Below, piece after piece: positions 1 to 7,725 of a stretch of 64,000 nucleotides of DNA. The DNA is taken from the NCBI RefSeq assembly GCF_008795985.1, contig NZ_VMHP01000002.1, positions 496,001 to 560,000 of the forward strand. The letters are read 5' to 3'. Below the pieces are notes generated by a model. The model saw only the letters and a list, made by a program, of their open reading frames with translations, did no database searches and was not told the DNA's origin. Position 1 is the stretch's first letter. Each line of letters begins with the position of its first letter. Position numbers and translations under genes: made by a program. This DNA is from Marinobacter halotolerans. GTDB taxonomy: Bacteria > Pseudomonadota > Gammaproteobacteria > Pseudomonadales > Oleiphilaceae.

Positions 1-221
1 GCACGACGCTGAGAGGGCTTCATGGAGTAGTTGTGGGGGTTGTCGCCGGGGCCGACCAGTGTAGTTACGGTGGTATCGGGGGTGGCGATAGCCCGAACCA
101 GTAATTCCAGGGGCTTGAGGGAAACCACCACCTGTGTGTTGGCGCTCAGGGAAAGTGGCAAAATAATGAGGGCCAGAGCCAGGACTCGCAAGGCCAGGCG
201 GTGGAATAGTTGGCGGATCAT
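1..221 (-). CDS. znuA: Zinc ABC transporter periplasmic binding protein ZnuA, N-terminal part (runs off the window)
   Basis: Only the first 73 codons are present, read leftward from ATG at 221. The product opens with a basic, strongly hydrophobic signal peptide (MIRQLFHRLALRVLALALI...LSLSAN), followed by the start of a cluster A-I metal-binding protein: VVVSLKPLELLVRAIA, then LVGPGDNPHNYSMKPSQ, where the His of PHNY is at the position of the family's first metal ligand. Such proteins bind Zn(II) or Mn(II) in the periplasm for an ABC importer. An AGGAG ribosome site precedes the start. A Zur-type palindrome about 26 bases upstream favours zinc over manganese. znuB/znuC are not in the window. 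The zinc assignment is inference from the operator and the sequence type. Confidence 0.8.
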   Translation of the reverse strand, partial: MIRQLFHRLALRVLALALIILPLSLSANTQVVVSLKPLELLVRAIATPDTTVTTLVGPGDNPHNYSMKPSQRR

Positions 222-240
222 CTCGTGGGCTCCTGAAAAA

Positions 241-263
241 TGTAACGTTATAATATAACAATA
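241..263. promoter_or_regulatory. Zur-box-like operator upstream of znuA
   Basis: GTTATAATATAAC at 247-259 is an inverted repeat around a single central base, flanked by A/T-rich arms. It closely resembles the gammaproteobacterial Zur box (family consensus core GTTATAN-ATAAC). It lies just upstream of the znuA start and overlaps the region where the znuA promoter should be, so zinc-dependent repression is the natural reading. Binding has not been shown here. Confidence 0.7.
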
Positions 264-327
264 TTGATCAATCGAAAAGTAAAAGGCGGCAAACTGCCTG
301 GTCATCATGCGAATCTGGTCTGTGATC

Positions 328-342
328 GTTATAATGCAACGC
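328..342 (+). promoter_or_regulatory. gltX -10 region within a second, degenerate Zur-box-like sequence
   Basis: TATAAT at 330-335 is a perfect -10 hexamer about 54 bases before the gltX ATG, although no good -35 is visible at the usual spacing. The surrounding 328-340 string GTTATAATGCAAC matches the znuA operator core (GTTATAATATAAC) at 11 of 13 positions. It may be a coincidence caused by the -10, or a weak second Zur site. Confidence 0.4.
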
Positions 343-388
343 TTTCAACGCAAGGCCTGTTTCAGGCAGAAATCATCAGGATGCTTTC

Positions 389-1873
389 ATGACTGTACGT
401 ACCCGAATCGCGCCGTCACCAACCGGTGACCCTCACGTTGGCACCGCCTTCGTCGCGCTGTTTAACCTGTGTTTTGCCCGCCAGCATGGTGGTCAGTTCA
501 TTCTGCGAATCGAAGATACGGACCAGGCTCGCAGTACCGACGAGTCGGAAAAGGACATTCTGGGGGCACTGCGCTGGCTCGGTCTTGAATGGGATGAAGG
601 CCCTGATGTGGGTGGCCCCTACGGTCCCTATCGGCAGTCAGAGCGCAAGGATTCCTACCGCCAGTATGCGGAAGACCTGGTCACCAATGGCCACGCATTT
701 TACTGTTTCCGCACACCGGACGAGCTGGAAGCCATTCGCGAAGAGCGCAAGGCGCAGGGTATGAACCCTGGCATCAAGGGGGATCTGGAGCTGCCGCCAG
801 AGGAAGTGAACCGTCGGCTTGAAGCCGGTGAGCCCCACGTGATCCGCATGAAAGTGCCGGAACACGGCGTGTGCGAGATCGACGACATGCTGCGTGGCAC
901 CATCGAAATCGACTGGGCCCAGGTTGACTGCCAGATCCTGCTGAAATCCGATGGCATGCCCACTTACCATCTTGCCAACGTGGTGGATGACCACGAGATG
1001 AAGATCACCCATGTGTTACGTGGGGAAGAGTGGATCAATTCCGCTCCCAAGCACCAGCTGCTGTACAAGTATTTTGGCTGGGACATGCCGGTGCTTTGCC
1101 ATCTGCCGCTGCTGCGTAATCCGGACAAGAGCAAGCTGTCCAAACGCAAGAACCCAACCAGCATCAATTTCTACGAGCGCATGGGTTTTCTGCCGGAAGC
1201 GGTCACCAACTATCTGGGCCGTATGGGTTGGTCGATGCCTGACGAGCGAGAGAAGTTCACACTTACTGAGATGATCGACAATTTTGATATCCAGCGTGTG
1301 TCCCTCGGTGGTCCGGTCTTTGATGTGGAGAAGCTTCGCTGGCTGAACGGTCAGTGGATCCGCGATGAGCTGACCGAAGACCAATTCATCCAGCGCATGC
1401 GCCAGTGGTGGTTTAACGAGCAGGCATTGAAAGGGTTGGTGCCCCACATCAAGGGCCGCGCTGAAGTGTTCAGCGACGTGGCCCCTATGGCGTCGTTCAT
1501 GTTCTCCGGCATGCTGGATCTGCGCCCCGAGGACTTTGCCCACAACAAGTTGGACGAAGGGCAGGTCAGGCGGGTGTTGCAATTCACCCTCTGGAAGCTG
1601 GAGGCGCAGCGTCACTGGAGCAAGGAAAACATCTTTGCGGACATCAAGGCCCTGGCGAAAGCCATGGACCTGAAGATGGGGGACTTCATGTTCTCAATTT
1701 TTGTCGCCATTGCCGGAACGCCCAATTCCTGGTCGGTGATGGATTCCATGGCGATCATCGGCCCGGACATGACCCGCTCCCGTTTACGCCATGCACTTGA
1801 AGTGATGGGAAGTTTCTCGAAAAAGGAGACCAAGCGGGTTGAAAAAGAGTATGCGTCCCTGCTGGCTGAATAA
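389..1873 (+). CDS. gltX: Glutamyl-tRNA synthetase
   Basis: Charges tRNA-Glu with glutamate in the cytoplasm. The 494-residue product is the normal length for a bacterial class I GluRS. The HIGH-type motif is in [16 protein letters not shown] (residues 7-22) and the KMSKS-type loop is KLSKR at 249-253. The C-terminal anticodon-binding helical region is complete, ending KEYASLLAE. The ATG at 389 gives the expected N-terminus ([13 protein letters not shown]). Two tRNA genes, one of them tRNA-Glu, follow within 150 bases, so enzyme and substrate genes sit together, as in Pseudomonas and relatives. Confidence 0.97.
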   Translation: MTVRTRIAPSPTGDPHVGTAFVALFNLCFARQHGGQFILRIEDTDQARSTDESEKDILGALRWLGLEWDEGPDVGGPYGPYRQSERKDSYRQYAEDLVTNGHAFYCFRTPDELEAIREERKAQGMNPGIKGDLELPPEEVNRRLEAGEPHVIRMKVPEHGVCEIDDMLRGTIEIDWAQVDCQILLKSDGMPTYHLANVVDDHEMKITHVLRGEEWINSAPKHQLLYKYFGWDMPVLCHLPLLRNPDKSKLSKRKNPTSINFYERMGFLPEAVTNYLGRMGWSMPDEREKFTLTEMIDNFDIQRVSLGGPVFDVEKLRWLNGQWIRDELTEDQFIQRMRQWWFNEQALKGLVPHIKGRAEVFSDVAPMASFMFSGMLDLRPEDFAHNKLDEGQVRRVLQFTLWKLEAQRHWSKENIFADIKALAKAMDLKMGDFMFSIFVAIAGTPNSWSVMDSMAIIGPDMTRSRLRHALEVMGSFSKKETKRVEKEYASLLAE

Positions 1874-1939
1874 TCCGAAAAAAAGCCGGGAAAAAGGTTG
1901 ACCCCCCCGGGGTCGATCCTTAATATACGCATCCGTTGA

Positions 1940-2015
1940 GGGGCCATAGCTCAGCTGGGAGAGCGCAACACTGGCAGTGTTGAGGTCGGCGGTTCGATCC
2001 CGCCTGGCTCCACCA
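1940..2015 (+). tRNA. tRNA-Ala (GGC)
   Basis: 76-base cloverleaf. The acceptor arm GGGGCCA pairs with TGGCTCC, the D-arm contains AGCTCAGCTGGGAGAGC, the anticodon stem CAACA/TGTTG encloses loop CTGGCAG with anticodon GGC, the T-arm contains GGTTCGATCC, and CCA is encoded. Confidence 0.95.
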
Positions 2016-2022
2016 AGTTTTA

Positions 2023-2098
2023 GTCCCCTTCGTCTAGTGGCCTAGGACTCCGCCCTTTCACGGCGGCAACACCGGTTCGAACCCGGTAGGGGACGCCA
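2023..2098 (+). tRNA. tRNA-Glu (TTC)
   Basis: 76-base cloverleaf starting GTCCCCTTCGTCTAG. Acceptor GTCCCCT pairs with AGGGGAC. The anticodon stem CCGCC/GGCGG encloses loop CTTTCAC with anticodon TTC. The T-loop is GGTTCGAACCC and CCA is encoded. It lies 7 bases after tRNA-Ala and is probably co-transcribed with it. Confidence 0.95.
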
Positions 2099-2150
2099 CA
2101 TTTGCCCTTGTGGCAGCGGTCAGTCGGTCTAGTCCACCGGCCGGCCATCA

Positions 2151-2177
2151 AAAAAACCGCCTTCGGGCGGTTTTTTT
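2151..2177 (+). terminator. Rho-independent terminator after the tRNA pair
   Basis: CCGCC-TTCG-GGCGG hairpin at 2157-2170, flanked by six A and seven T, so it can also serve the leftward gene ending at 2202. Confidence 0.9.
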
Positions 2178-2201
2178 GTGTCTTGACGGTTTGTCTGTCT
2201 G

Positions 2202-3053
2202 CTAACGCTGGGCCATGGAACCCTTGCCGACGCCCTCGTAGGCTTTTACCAGAATCGAGTCCGCGGGAAACTCCGCTTTCAGCTGGTCGGCAATGTGGGC
2301 CGCGATAAGTTCCACCGTGGTATCCGAATCCAGCATATAAACCCGGGATTCGGGAAGCGTCAGTGAAAACTCGCCTTGTTCCGCCTCGTACTCAAAGCTG
2401 ATATAGGCTGTGCCATCCACGGCTACCCAGCGGTGGGTGACGTCTTCTTCTGTGCCCACATAGATGTCCTCCCAGCGTTTCGCCCAGCGGCGCTCAAGGT
2501 CCTGGTCTCGCTGACCGTTGCGGTCGATCCTGATGGGGGAACGATGGCCATGGGCGATGCGCTGGCAGTTGCCGAGATGCTTTTTCAGGCCGTGCACATA
2601 ATGGTAATAAGCACCCTCAATCACATCTTCCCGTAAGCGGATATCAATATCGGTAACGTTGCCGGGCAGCACAGCGCGAAGTTCCTGCCGGAGCAGATCC
2701 GATACAACGGAAGGCAGCACCCGTTCAGAGGACAGCCAGACAACGGCCTCATCCGGCGAACGGTGTGTAATTGTTGTGCCGTCATCCAGCGCCCAAGTGA
2801 AGCTCTGCGGATTGTTTTCATCCCACTGCAGGCCTTTGTAGCCTCTGGGGATAACCAGGCGGTGATCGACCCGCTCGTCAATCACGCGCTTGATGGTGCG
2901 TTTGACGTTGCTGAAATCAAACACCATGCCCTGGTCGTCCAGTTCTCCACCCAGAACAACGTCCACGATCCAGCTTTCACCCACCAGACCCCGGGCGGGA
3001 TGCAGGTAGGCGAAATCGATCACTGTGAGGTTGTCTACAAAAAGGTGGTTCAT
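2202..3053 (-). CDS. Two-domain 6-pyruvoyl-tetrahydropterin synthase / QueD superfamily protein
   Basis: 283 residues, about twice a usual QueD. Both halves carry PTPS-fold signatures. The N-terminal half has LGGELDDQGMVFDFSNVK and VDHRL, which match the PTPS strand that follows the zinc motif, but the zinc/HGHNY segment itself is replaced by LHPARGLVGESW. The second half contains HYVHGLKKHLGNCQRIAHGHRS (about residues 152-173), with the His-rich zinc motif and a nearby Cys. The family makes 6-carboxytetrahydropterin (queuosine path) or related pterins, but no other queuosine gene is nearby. The domain reading is clear; the exact reaction is not. Converges on the tRNA terminator. Confidence 0.75.
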   Translation of the reverse strand: MNHLFVDNLTVIDFAYLHPARGLVGESWIVDVVLGGELDDQGMVFDFSNVKRTIKRVIDERVDHRLVIPRGYKGLQWDENNPQSFTWALDDGTTITHRSPDEAVVWLSSERVLPSVVSDLLRQELRAVLPGNVTDIDIRLREDVIEGAYYHYVHGLKKHLGNCQRIAHGHRSPIRIDRNGQRDQDLERRWAKRWEDIYVGTEEDVTHRWVAVDGTAYISFEYEAEQGEFSLTLPESRVYMLDSDTTVELIAAHIADQLKAEFPADSILVKAYEGVGKGSMAQR

Positions 3054-3144
3054 TGAGAAGTCCAGCGAGGTGGGTTGTATGTTGGGCGGATTCTAGCAAA
3101 AATCTGTGCTTCCCTCAGTCTCTCCCGACCGAAAAGGCGCCACA

Positions 3145-3771
3145 ATGCCCCAGAATCCTGATTTTGACCATGAGGCATTCCCCGTACTGGTTCTGGCGGC
3201 TGGCGCGTCACGGCGTATGGGGCGTCCCAAAGCACTGCTGCCCATGGGCGAGGGCACAATGCTGGACCGGGCAATCGTGCAGGGCAGGCAGCTCGGCAAG
3301 CGGGTGACGGTGATCACCGGCGGGGGCTATCCGCTGGTTCGTTACCGTTGTCGGCAACAGGCCTGGCGTTGGCACTATGCTCGGGACTGGTCTCAGGGCA
3401 TGTCTGCATCCCTGAAGGCGGGCATTGCATCCCTTGGTGCAGGCGCCAGAGGCGTTTTCGTTGTATTGCTGGATCAGCCCCTGATTGAACGCAGCGATCT
3501 CGCCCATCTGGCCATGGCAGCCCGGCAGTGGCCGGATACTCCTATTGCTGCTGAAATCCATGGCAGGCCGGCCGCTCCGGCCTATATTCCGAGGAGTCTG
3601 TGGCGAGACATCGGTTTGCTTGAGGGCGATCGGGGCGCGGCCTCGATACTGGCCTGGCACGGGGCGATCACACTGCCCATTGGTGGGGTTCTCAGCGACG
3701 TGGATACCATCGACGACTGGCGACGGGTATCCCGGAATTACACAGAGCGCTTCGATAAATTGGCAGAATAG
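3145..3771 (+). CDS. MocA/MobA-like nucleotidyltransferase
   Basis: About 208 residues with the NTP-transferase signature LVLAAGASRRMGRPKALLPMG near the N-terminus, the nucleotide-binding loop of molybdenum-cofactor cytidylyl/guanylyl transferases. A second conserved stretch, VVLLDQPLI, fits the metal-binding acidic motif (usually D-Q-P). MocA-type enzymes transfer CMP to molybdopterin for xanthine-dehydrogenase-like enzymes, but no molybdoenzyme gene is close, so the substrate is unproven. I chose the ATG at 3145 (AAGG about ten bases upstream) over an in-frame upstream start at 3106. The 3' end overlaps the converging EAL gene by 34 bases. Confidence 0.75.
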   Translation: MPQNPDFDHEAFPVLVLAAGASRRMGRPKALLPMGEGTMLDRAIVQGRQLGKRVTVITGGGYPLVRYRCRQQAWRWHYARDWSQGMSASLKAGIASLGAGARGVFVVLLDQPLIERSDLAHLAMAARQWPDTPIAAEIHGRPAAPAYIPRSLWRDIGLLEGDRGAASILAWHGAITLPIGGVLSDVDTIDDWRRVSRNYTERFDKLAE

Positions 3772-6341
3772 GGTGGGTTGTATTCGTCCAGCCAGTGCCC
3801 TAGCTCCGCCAGTGGCAATGGATGGCAGAGCCAGAAACCCTGAATCCGGTCGCATCCGAGGGTTTTGAGCAACTCCGCGCTTTCCTCGGTTTCTACCCCT
3901 TCTGCGACCACTGCGTAACCCAGGCCGTGAACCATATTGATGGACGTCTCCACAATGACCCGCGAACTGTCGCTGGTACAGACGTCCAACACGATCGAGC
4001 GGTCGAGCTTGATTTCCGTCGCCGGCAACTGTTTGAGATAGGACAGCGATGAGTAGCCGCTGCCGAAGTCGTCAATGGATATGCCTACACCGATGTCTGC
4101 CAGGCGCTGAAGCGCTTTCAGGCCGCATTCCGGATCTTCCATTGCGGCGGTTTCCGTCAGTTCCAGGGTGAGCCGGCTGGCATCCACGCCGTGATGCTGC
4201 AGTGCTCCCGTAATCTGGTCGGTCAGATCCGGGGAGGACAGGTCCCGGGCGGAGATGTTGACGGACAGCGTCAGGTCCGGATGGGCTTCAGTCAGAACCG
4301 CCAGATCCCGGACGCCCCGGCCGATGGCCCAGCGGGTGAGCTGCATGATGACCCCCGTATCTTCCGCAAGGGGGATGAAATCACCGGGAAAGACCCATCC
4401 TCGGTCGGGATGGTGCCAGCGAATCAGTGCCTCGATTCCCGCAATCTTGCCGGTTTTCAGGCAGATTTTTGGCTGGTAGTGGAGCTCGGTCCGATTGGAG
4501 CCCAGGGCATCGCGGAGATCCGACATCAGGGTCAGACGGCTTTCGTTGTAGATGTCGAACTGCGGTGAGTAAAGGCCGGTTTCGTACTTACTGTGGGGCG
4601 TGATTTCCATACCCACGTGCGCATTGCGAATCAGCAGGGCGGCATTGTCGCCATGGCCGGGATAGTGGGCCGCGCCGAACTTGGGATGGAGCTCAATGGC
4701 CAGGTTATCCATCATCAGGGGTTCCGCCAGCTGTCGCAGGGCAAGGTTCAGGCCCTGATAGTCATCGTTCACCAGCCGGCAGTTGATCAGCAGCCCGAAA
4801 CAGTCGCCGGAGAGCTGGAATACACACTCCCGTTGACCCCGGGAATCCTGACTGCAATGAACGCTTTTCAGAGTGGACGCCATTTCAGTCATTTGACGGG
4901 CAATACGCTGGACCAGCTTTTCACTTCGGTTCAGTCCCAGCGTCCGGTTGATTTCATCCAGCCGGGTAATACGGGTGACGCCCACAAAGTACTCGCCGTC
5001 AGGATCCTCGCTCAGTCGCTGGTTTACCATCCGTTCAAAACGGTTGCGGTTGGGCAGGCCGGTAACGGGATCGTGGGTCATGGCTTCGGTGAGTCGATCC
5101 TGGGCTTCACTTCGGGCCTTTTCCTTGAGAAGGCTGTCAGCCTGGGCGGCGATCTTGTCTTCCCGTTCCCGGTAGAGGCGGTCGGCCAACGCCAGCGTCA
5201 GGATGAAGGCTTCCAGTCCGGAACCAATCTGCATGGCGTGCTCGGTCATAAAATTCTCCGGGAAGAAGCCAAGCGCGCGTCCGGCCGTGGCCAGTACCCC
5301 GATGGTCAGAGGCGTCCAGGCCAGGGTGAAGAATGCGCCTGCGCGCACCCCGGCTGCCCAGGTGATCGGCCCCGCCACAAACAGCAGTGAGAAGAAGAGA
5401 AGCGCCGACAGTGAGGACAGAATAATGGCCGAGTTGTAGCTCAGGTTCAGGGCACAGATAAAGTTGAGGATTTCGAAGGCGATCATCGCCCGAATGGCAA
5501 TATCGAGCTTCGGACTGTGGGACGGGATCTTTAGAAACCGGCGACAGAAAAGCACCGAAAACAGCGCCAGCAAGGGCATGGAGACCAGTAGTGCTCGGGC
5601 ATGCAGTTCCGGTGACTCCGGGTAGAGAAGCTGAAAACCGTACCCTTTGATGGACGCGAAAAACAGCAGGTAGCCGCTGATCGCCAGTGCGTAATAGAGA
5701 TATAGCCGCTCGCGCAACGTCAGGAAGACGGCCAGGTTAATCAGAATAATGACGGTCAGGGCGCCGTAGTAGAAAAAATGCAGTTTCTGCTCACCGGAGG
5801 CGGCGCCGAAAAAACGGTTCTCACGCCAGATTTGCAGCGGCAGTATCATGGAGCCCGCTGTTTCAACCCGTGCATAGATCGTTTTGGACTCGTCCGGTGC
5901 CAGGCTTAAACGCAGCAGCATGTTCGGGTGATCGATCTCCCGGGGATAGAAGGGCAGAGCATCACCGGTTCTGACAACCCTTTGCTGGCCACCGCCAGAC
6001 ATAACATGGAAAGTCACCCTGTCCAGTTGCGAGTATGCCAGCTCCGCGACCAGATTGAGCGTCTCGTCCGTCTGGTTCGCGATGGCAAAACGCAGCCAGT
6101 AGGCAGAAGACGTTATGCCAAGAGTGGCACTGCCCTCGGATGCGGTCGCCCATTGATCAGTGGGCTGCTCAAGAATGTCGTCGATGGTGGCGGAGGCGTC
6201 GGGGTCTTCAAGATAGGAGAAACGGGACGGAATCTGAGCGTCGTCCGAGATCACGATGGGTGACATGTCCGCATTCGCCAGAAATGACAGGCACAATGCA
6301 AGTGATGCCAGAATTGTTCGTAGAGACGATGCTGCTCTCAC
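3738..6341 (-). CDS. 7TM-DISM sensor protein with degenerate GGDEF and intact EAL (c-di-GMP phosphodiesterase)
   Basis: 867 residues. The order is a signal peptide (1-24), a 7TMR-DISM extracellular domain (about 30-165, including ITSSAYWLRFAI), seven membrane segments (about 185-390), a short coiled linker, a GGDEF domain (about 420-585) and an EAL domain (about 610-855). The cyclase signature reads SGDCF instead of GGDEF, so cyclase activity is probably lost. The EAL domain keeps EALIRW, the NIS motif, ELTE, DDFGSGYSS, KLDR and AEGVET, so it should hydrolyse c-di-GMP. The extracellular domain suggests sensing of a periplasmic ligand, possibly carbohydrate. Two PilZ genes in the window are possible downstream readers. 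Confidence 0.88.
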   Translation of the reverse strand: MRAASSLRTILASLALCLSFLANADMSPIVISDDAQIPSRFSYLEDPDASATIDDILEQPTDQWATASEGSATLGITSSAYWLRFAIANQTDETLNLVAELAYSQLDRVTFHVMSGGGQQRVVRTGDALPFYPREIDHPNMLLRLSLAPDESKTIYARVETAGSMILPLQIWRENRFFGAASGEQKLHFFYYGALTVIILINLAVFLTLRERLYLYYALAISGYLLFFASIKGYGFQLLYPESPELHARALLVSMPLLALFSVLFCRRFLKIPSHSPKLDIAIRAMIAFEILNFICALNLSYNSAIILSSLSALLFFSLLFVAGPITWAAGVRAGAFFTLAWTPLTIGVLATAGRALGFFPENFMTEHAMQIGSGLEAFILTLALADRLYREREDKIAAQADSLLKEKARSEAQDRLTEAMTHDPVTGLPNRNRFERMVNQRLSEDPDGEYFVGVTRITRLDEINRTLGLNRSEKLVQRIARQMTEMASTLKSVHCSQDSRGQRECVFQLSGDCFGLLINCRLVNDDYQGLNLALRQLAEPLMMDNLAIELHPKFGAAHYPGHGDNAALLIRNAHVGMEITPHSKYETGLYSPQFDIYNESRLTLMSDLRDALGSNRTELHYQPKICLKTGKIAGIEALIRWHHPDRGWVFPGDFIPLAEDTGVIMQLTRWAIGRGVRDLAVLTEAHPDLTLSVNISARDLSSPDLTDQITGALQHHGVDASRLTLELTETAAMEDPECGLKALQRLADIGVGISIDDFGSGYSSLSYLKQLPATEIKLDRSIVLDVCTSDSSRVIVETSINMVHGLGYAVVAEGVETEESAELLKTLGCDRIQGFWLCHPLPLAELGHWLDEYNPPYSANLSKRSV

Positions 6342-6508
6342 AGTTCGCTGACCATATTTTTGTTGGCGACGGCAGCACAGGTTGGTCCTGCACCTTGGTG
6401 TTGTGGTCGTCCCTTACCCTTTCTTCTCTTTACCTTAGTCCTCTATGGGATAAAACGGAACAGACTACTGTATTGGTCCTGTAGTCAATGGTGACCACCA
6501 TGACCTCA

Positions 6509-6546
6509 AACGCCCCGCAAACGGAAAAGGTTCCCGCCGGGGCGTT
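6509..6546 (-). terminator. Possible weak terminator between the receiver gene and the EAL gene
   Basis: Inverted repeat AACGCCCCG / CGGGGCGTT separated by 20 bases, just past the stop of the leftward receiver-domain gene. The T-tract is only three bases, so termination is uncertain. Confidence 0.4.
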
Positions 6547-6573
6547 CTCGCCATCGTCCCCAATCGGTCGGAA

Positions 6574-7674
6574 CTAGCCAAAAAGACCGGAGATGAACGC
6601 AATGCCAACGGTAAAGATGCCGAGGCTGGCGGCCAGGCCGATGGTATAGATGCGGGAGGTGGCCGAGCGCTGCTGGGAAATGAAAAGATCAATAGTCCGC
6701 TGTGCGATATCTTCTGCCGTCTCTCTGGAGATTTCATGGGCCTGTTGAATGGCCTCGGATTGCAGGGTTTGCCAGAACTCGGTATCGATGGTCTGCACGC
6801 TGGTGATGTGATCCTTCAGCTCAGCCATATTCTCCGCGGTAAATCCGTTGTTCTTGGAGAGCTCTTTGCGAACCTGGGACAGCTCCTGAACCAGGTTCAG
6901 GTTCACCTCGGCAGCCACGTCGTCCCGCAGGTTGGCGGTGCGCTTGTCGATCATTTCGGTCACGGCGTTCAGCCGTTCTTCCATGACCGTTTCCTGTTTG
7001 CGACTGGTCTCATCAAGAACACGCTTGAGATGATCAAACTGCTCATCAAACAGTGAGCTGAGCAGTTCATGCAGGCGGTTGTTGATATGAGTCTTGACCG
7101 CAGAACGGGCAATCTGCTCGATCAGGTCGCTGGTCAGCGGCACCACCTGGGGGTGATTCTGTTCGCTGGCGTCCTGGCCGTTGCCTTCGGTTTTGGGGGA
7201 CAGTTCCAGGGAGGCATCCGCCGGAATATCCAGGGGCTCTTCGTCTTCCGCTTCCTGCGCGAAATCCAGCTCCGGGGGTTCCGGCAGGGTGCCGCCGGAC
7301 ACGTCGATATCCAGCTGTTCCAGAACCGAGCTCAGACCTTCTACCTGGGGCGGTTTGGTGAGGATGTTATAAACGCCAAAATTCCTGGCTTCCTCGGTAA
7401 ACGACTGGGACTTTTTGGAGGTGCACATAATGATGGGAATGCCGGCAGTCTCCGGGTTGCCCTTGATGGCCTTGGTGGCTTCCACACCGTTCATCCCCGG
7501 CATGAGGTGATCCATGAAAATTACATCCGGCCGGTTGTTGGCGTTCAGGTAATCCAGGGCTTCTTCTGCCGAGCCGGCCATGTTCACTTCCATGTCCCGG
7601 CTCTCAAGCAGTTTGCTCAGTGCAAACCGGGCTACTTTGGAATCATCCACCAGGAGCGCATTTTTAATCGTCAT
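6574..7674 (-). CDS. Response-regulator receiver protein with coiled coil and C-terminal membrane anchor
   Basis: 366 residues. The receiver domain (1-125) has the full acceptor set: D10/D11, phospho-acceptor D55 ([12 protein letters not shown]), T85 and K107 (TKPP). A low-complexity acidic linker follows, then a long helical, probably coiled-coil region (about 180-335). The last 25 residues ([21 protein letters not shown]) form one hydrophobic segment. No DNA-binding or enzymatic output domain is visible. A receiver tethered to the inner membrane by its C-terminus suggests phosphorylation-controlled assembly at the membrane; this is inference. GAGG lies eight bases before the ATG. It is 51 bases downstream of the PEGA-MORN gene, so co-transcription is likely. 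No histidine kinase is adjacent. Confidence 0.8.
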   Translation of the reverse strand: MTIKNALLVDDSKVARFALSKLLESRDMEVNMAGSAEEALDYLNANNRPDVIFMDHLMPGMNGVEATKAIKGNPETAGIPIIMCTSKKSQSFTEEARNFGVYNILTKPPQVEGLSSVLEQLDIDVSGGTLPEPPELDFAQEAEDEEPLDIPADASLELSPKTEGNGQDASEQNHPQVVPLTSDLIEQIARSAVKTHINNRLHELLSSLFDEQFDHLKRVLDETSRKQETVMEERLNAVTEMIDKRTANLRDDVAAEVNLNLVQELSQVRKELSKNNGFTAENMAELKDHITSVQTIDTEFWQTLQSEAIQQAHEISRETAEDIAQRTIDLFISQQRSATSRIYTIGLAASLGIFTVGIAFISGLFG

Positions 7675-7725
7675 GTTACAACCTCAACAGCTTACGTGTT
7701 CGTTATCGGGCGCAAGCCCGGGGGT

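Noticed and set aside
31..258. 75-residue open frame at the window start
   Set aside because: Antisense to the signal peptide region of znuA and runs through the Zur-box palindrome.
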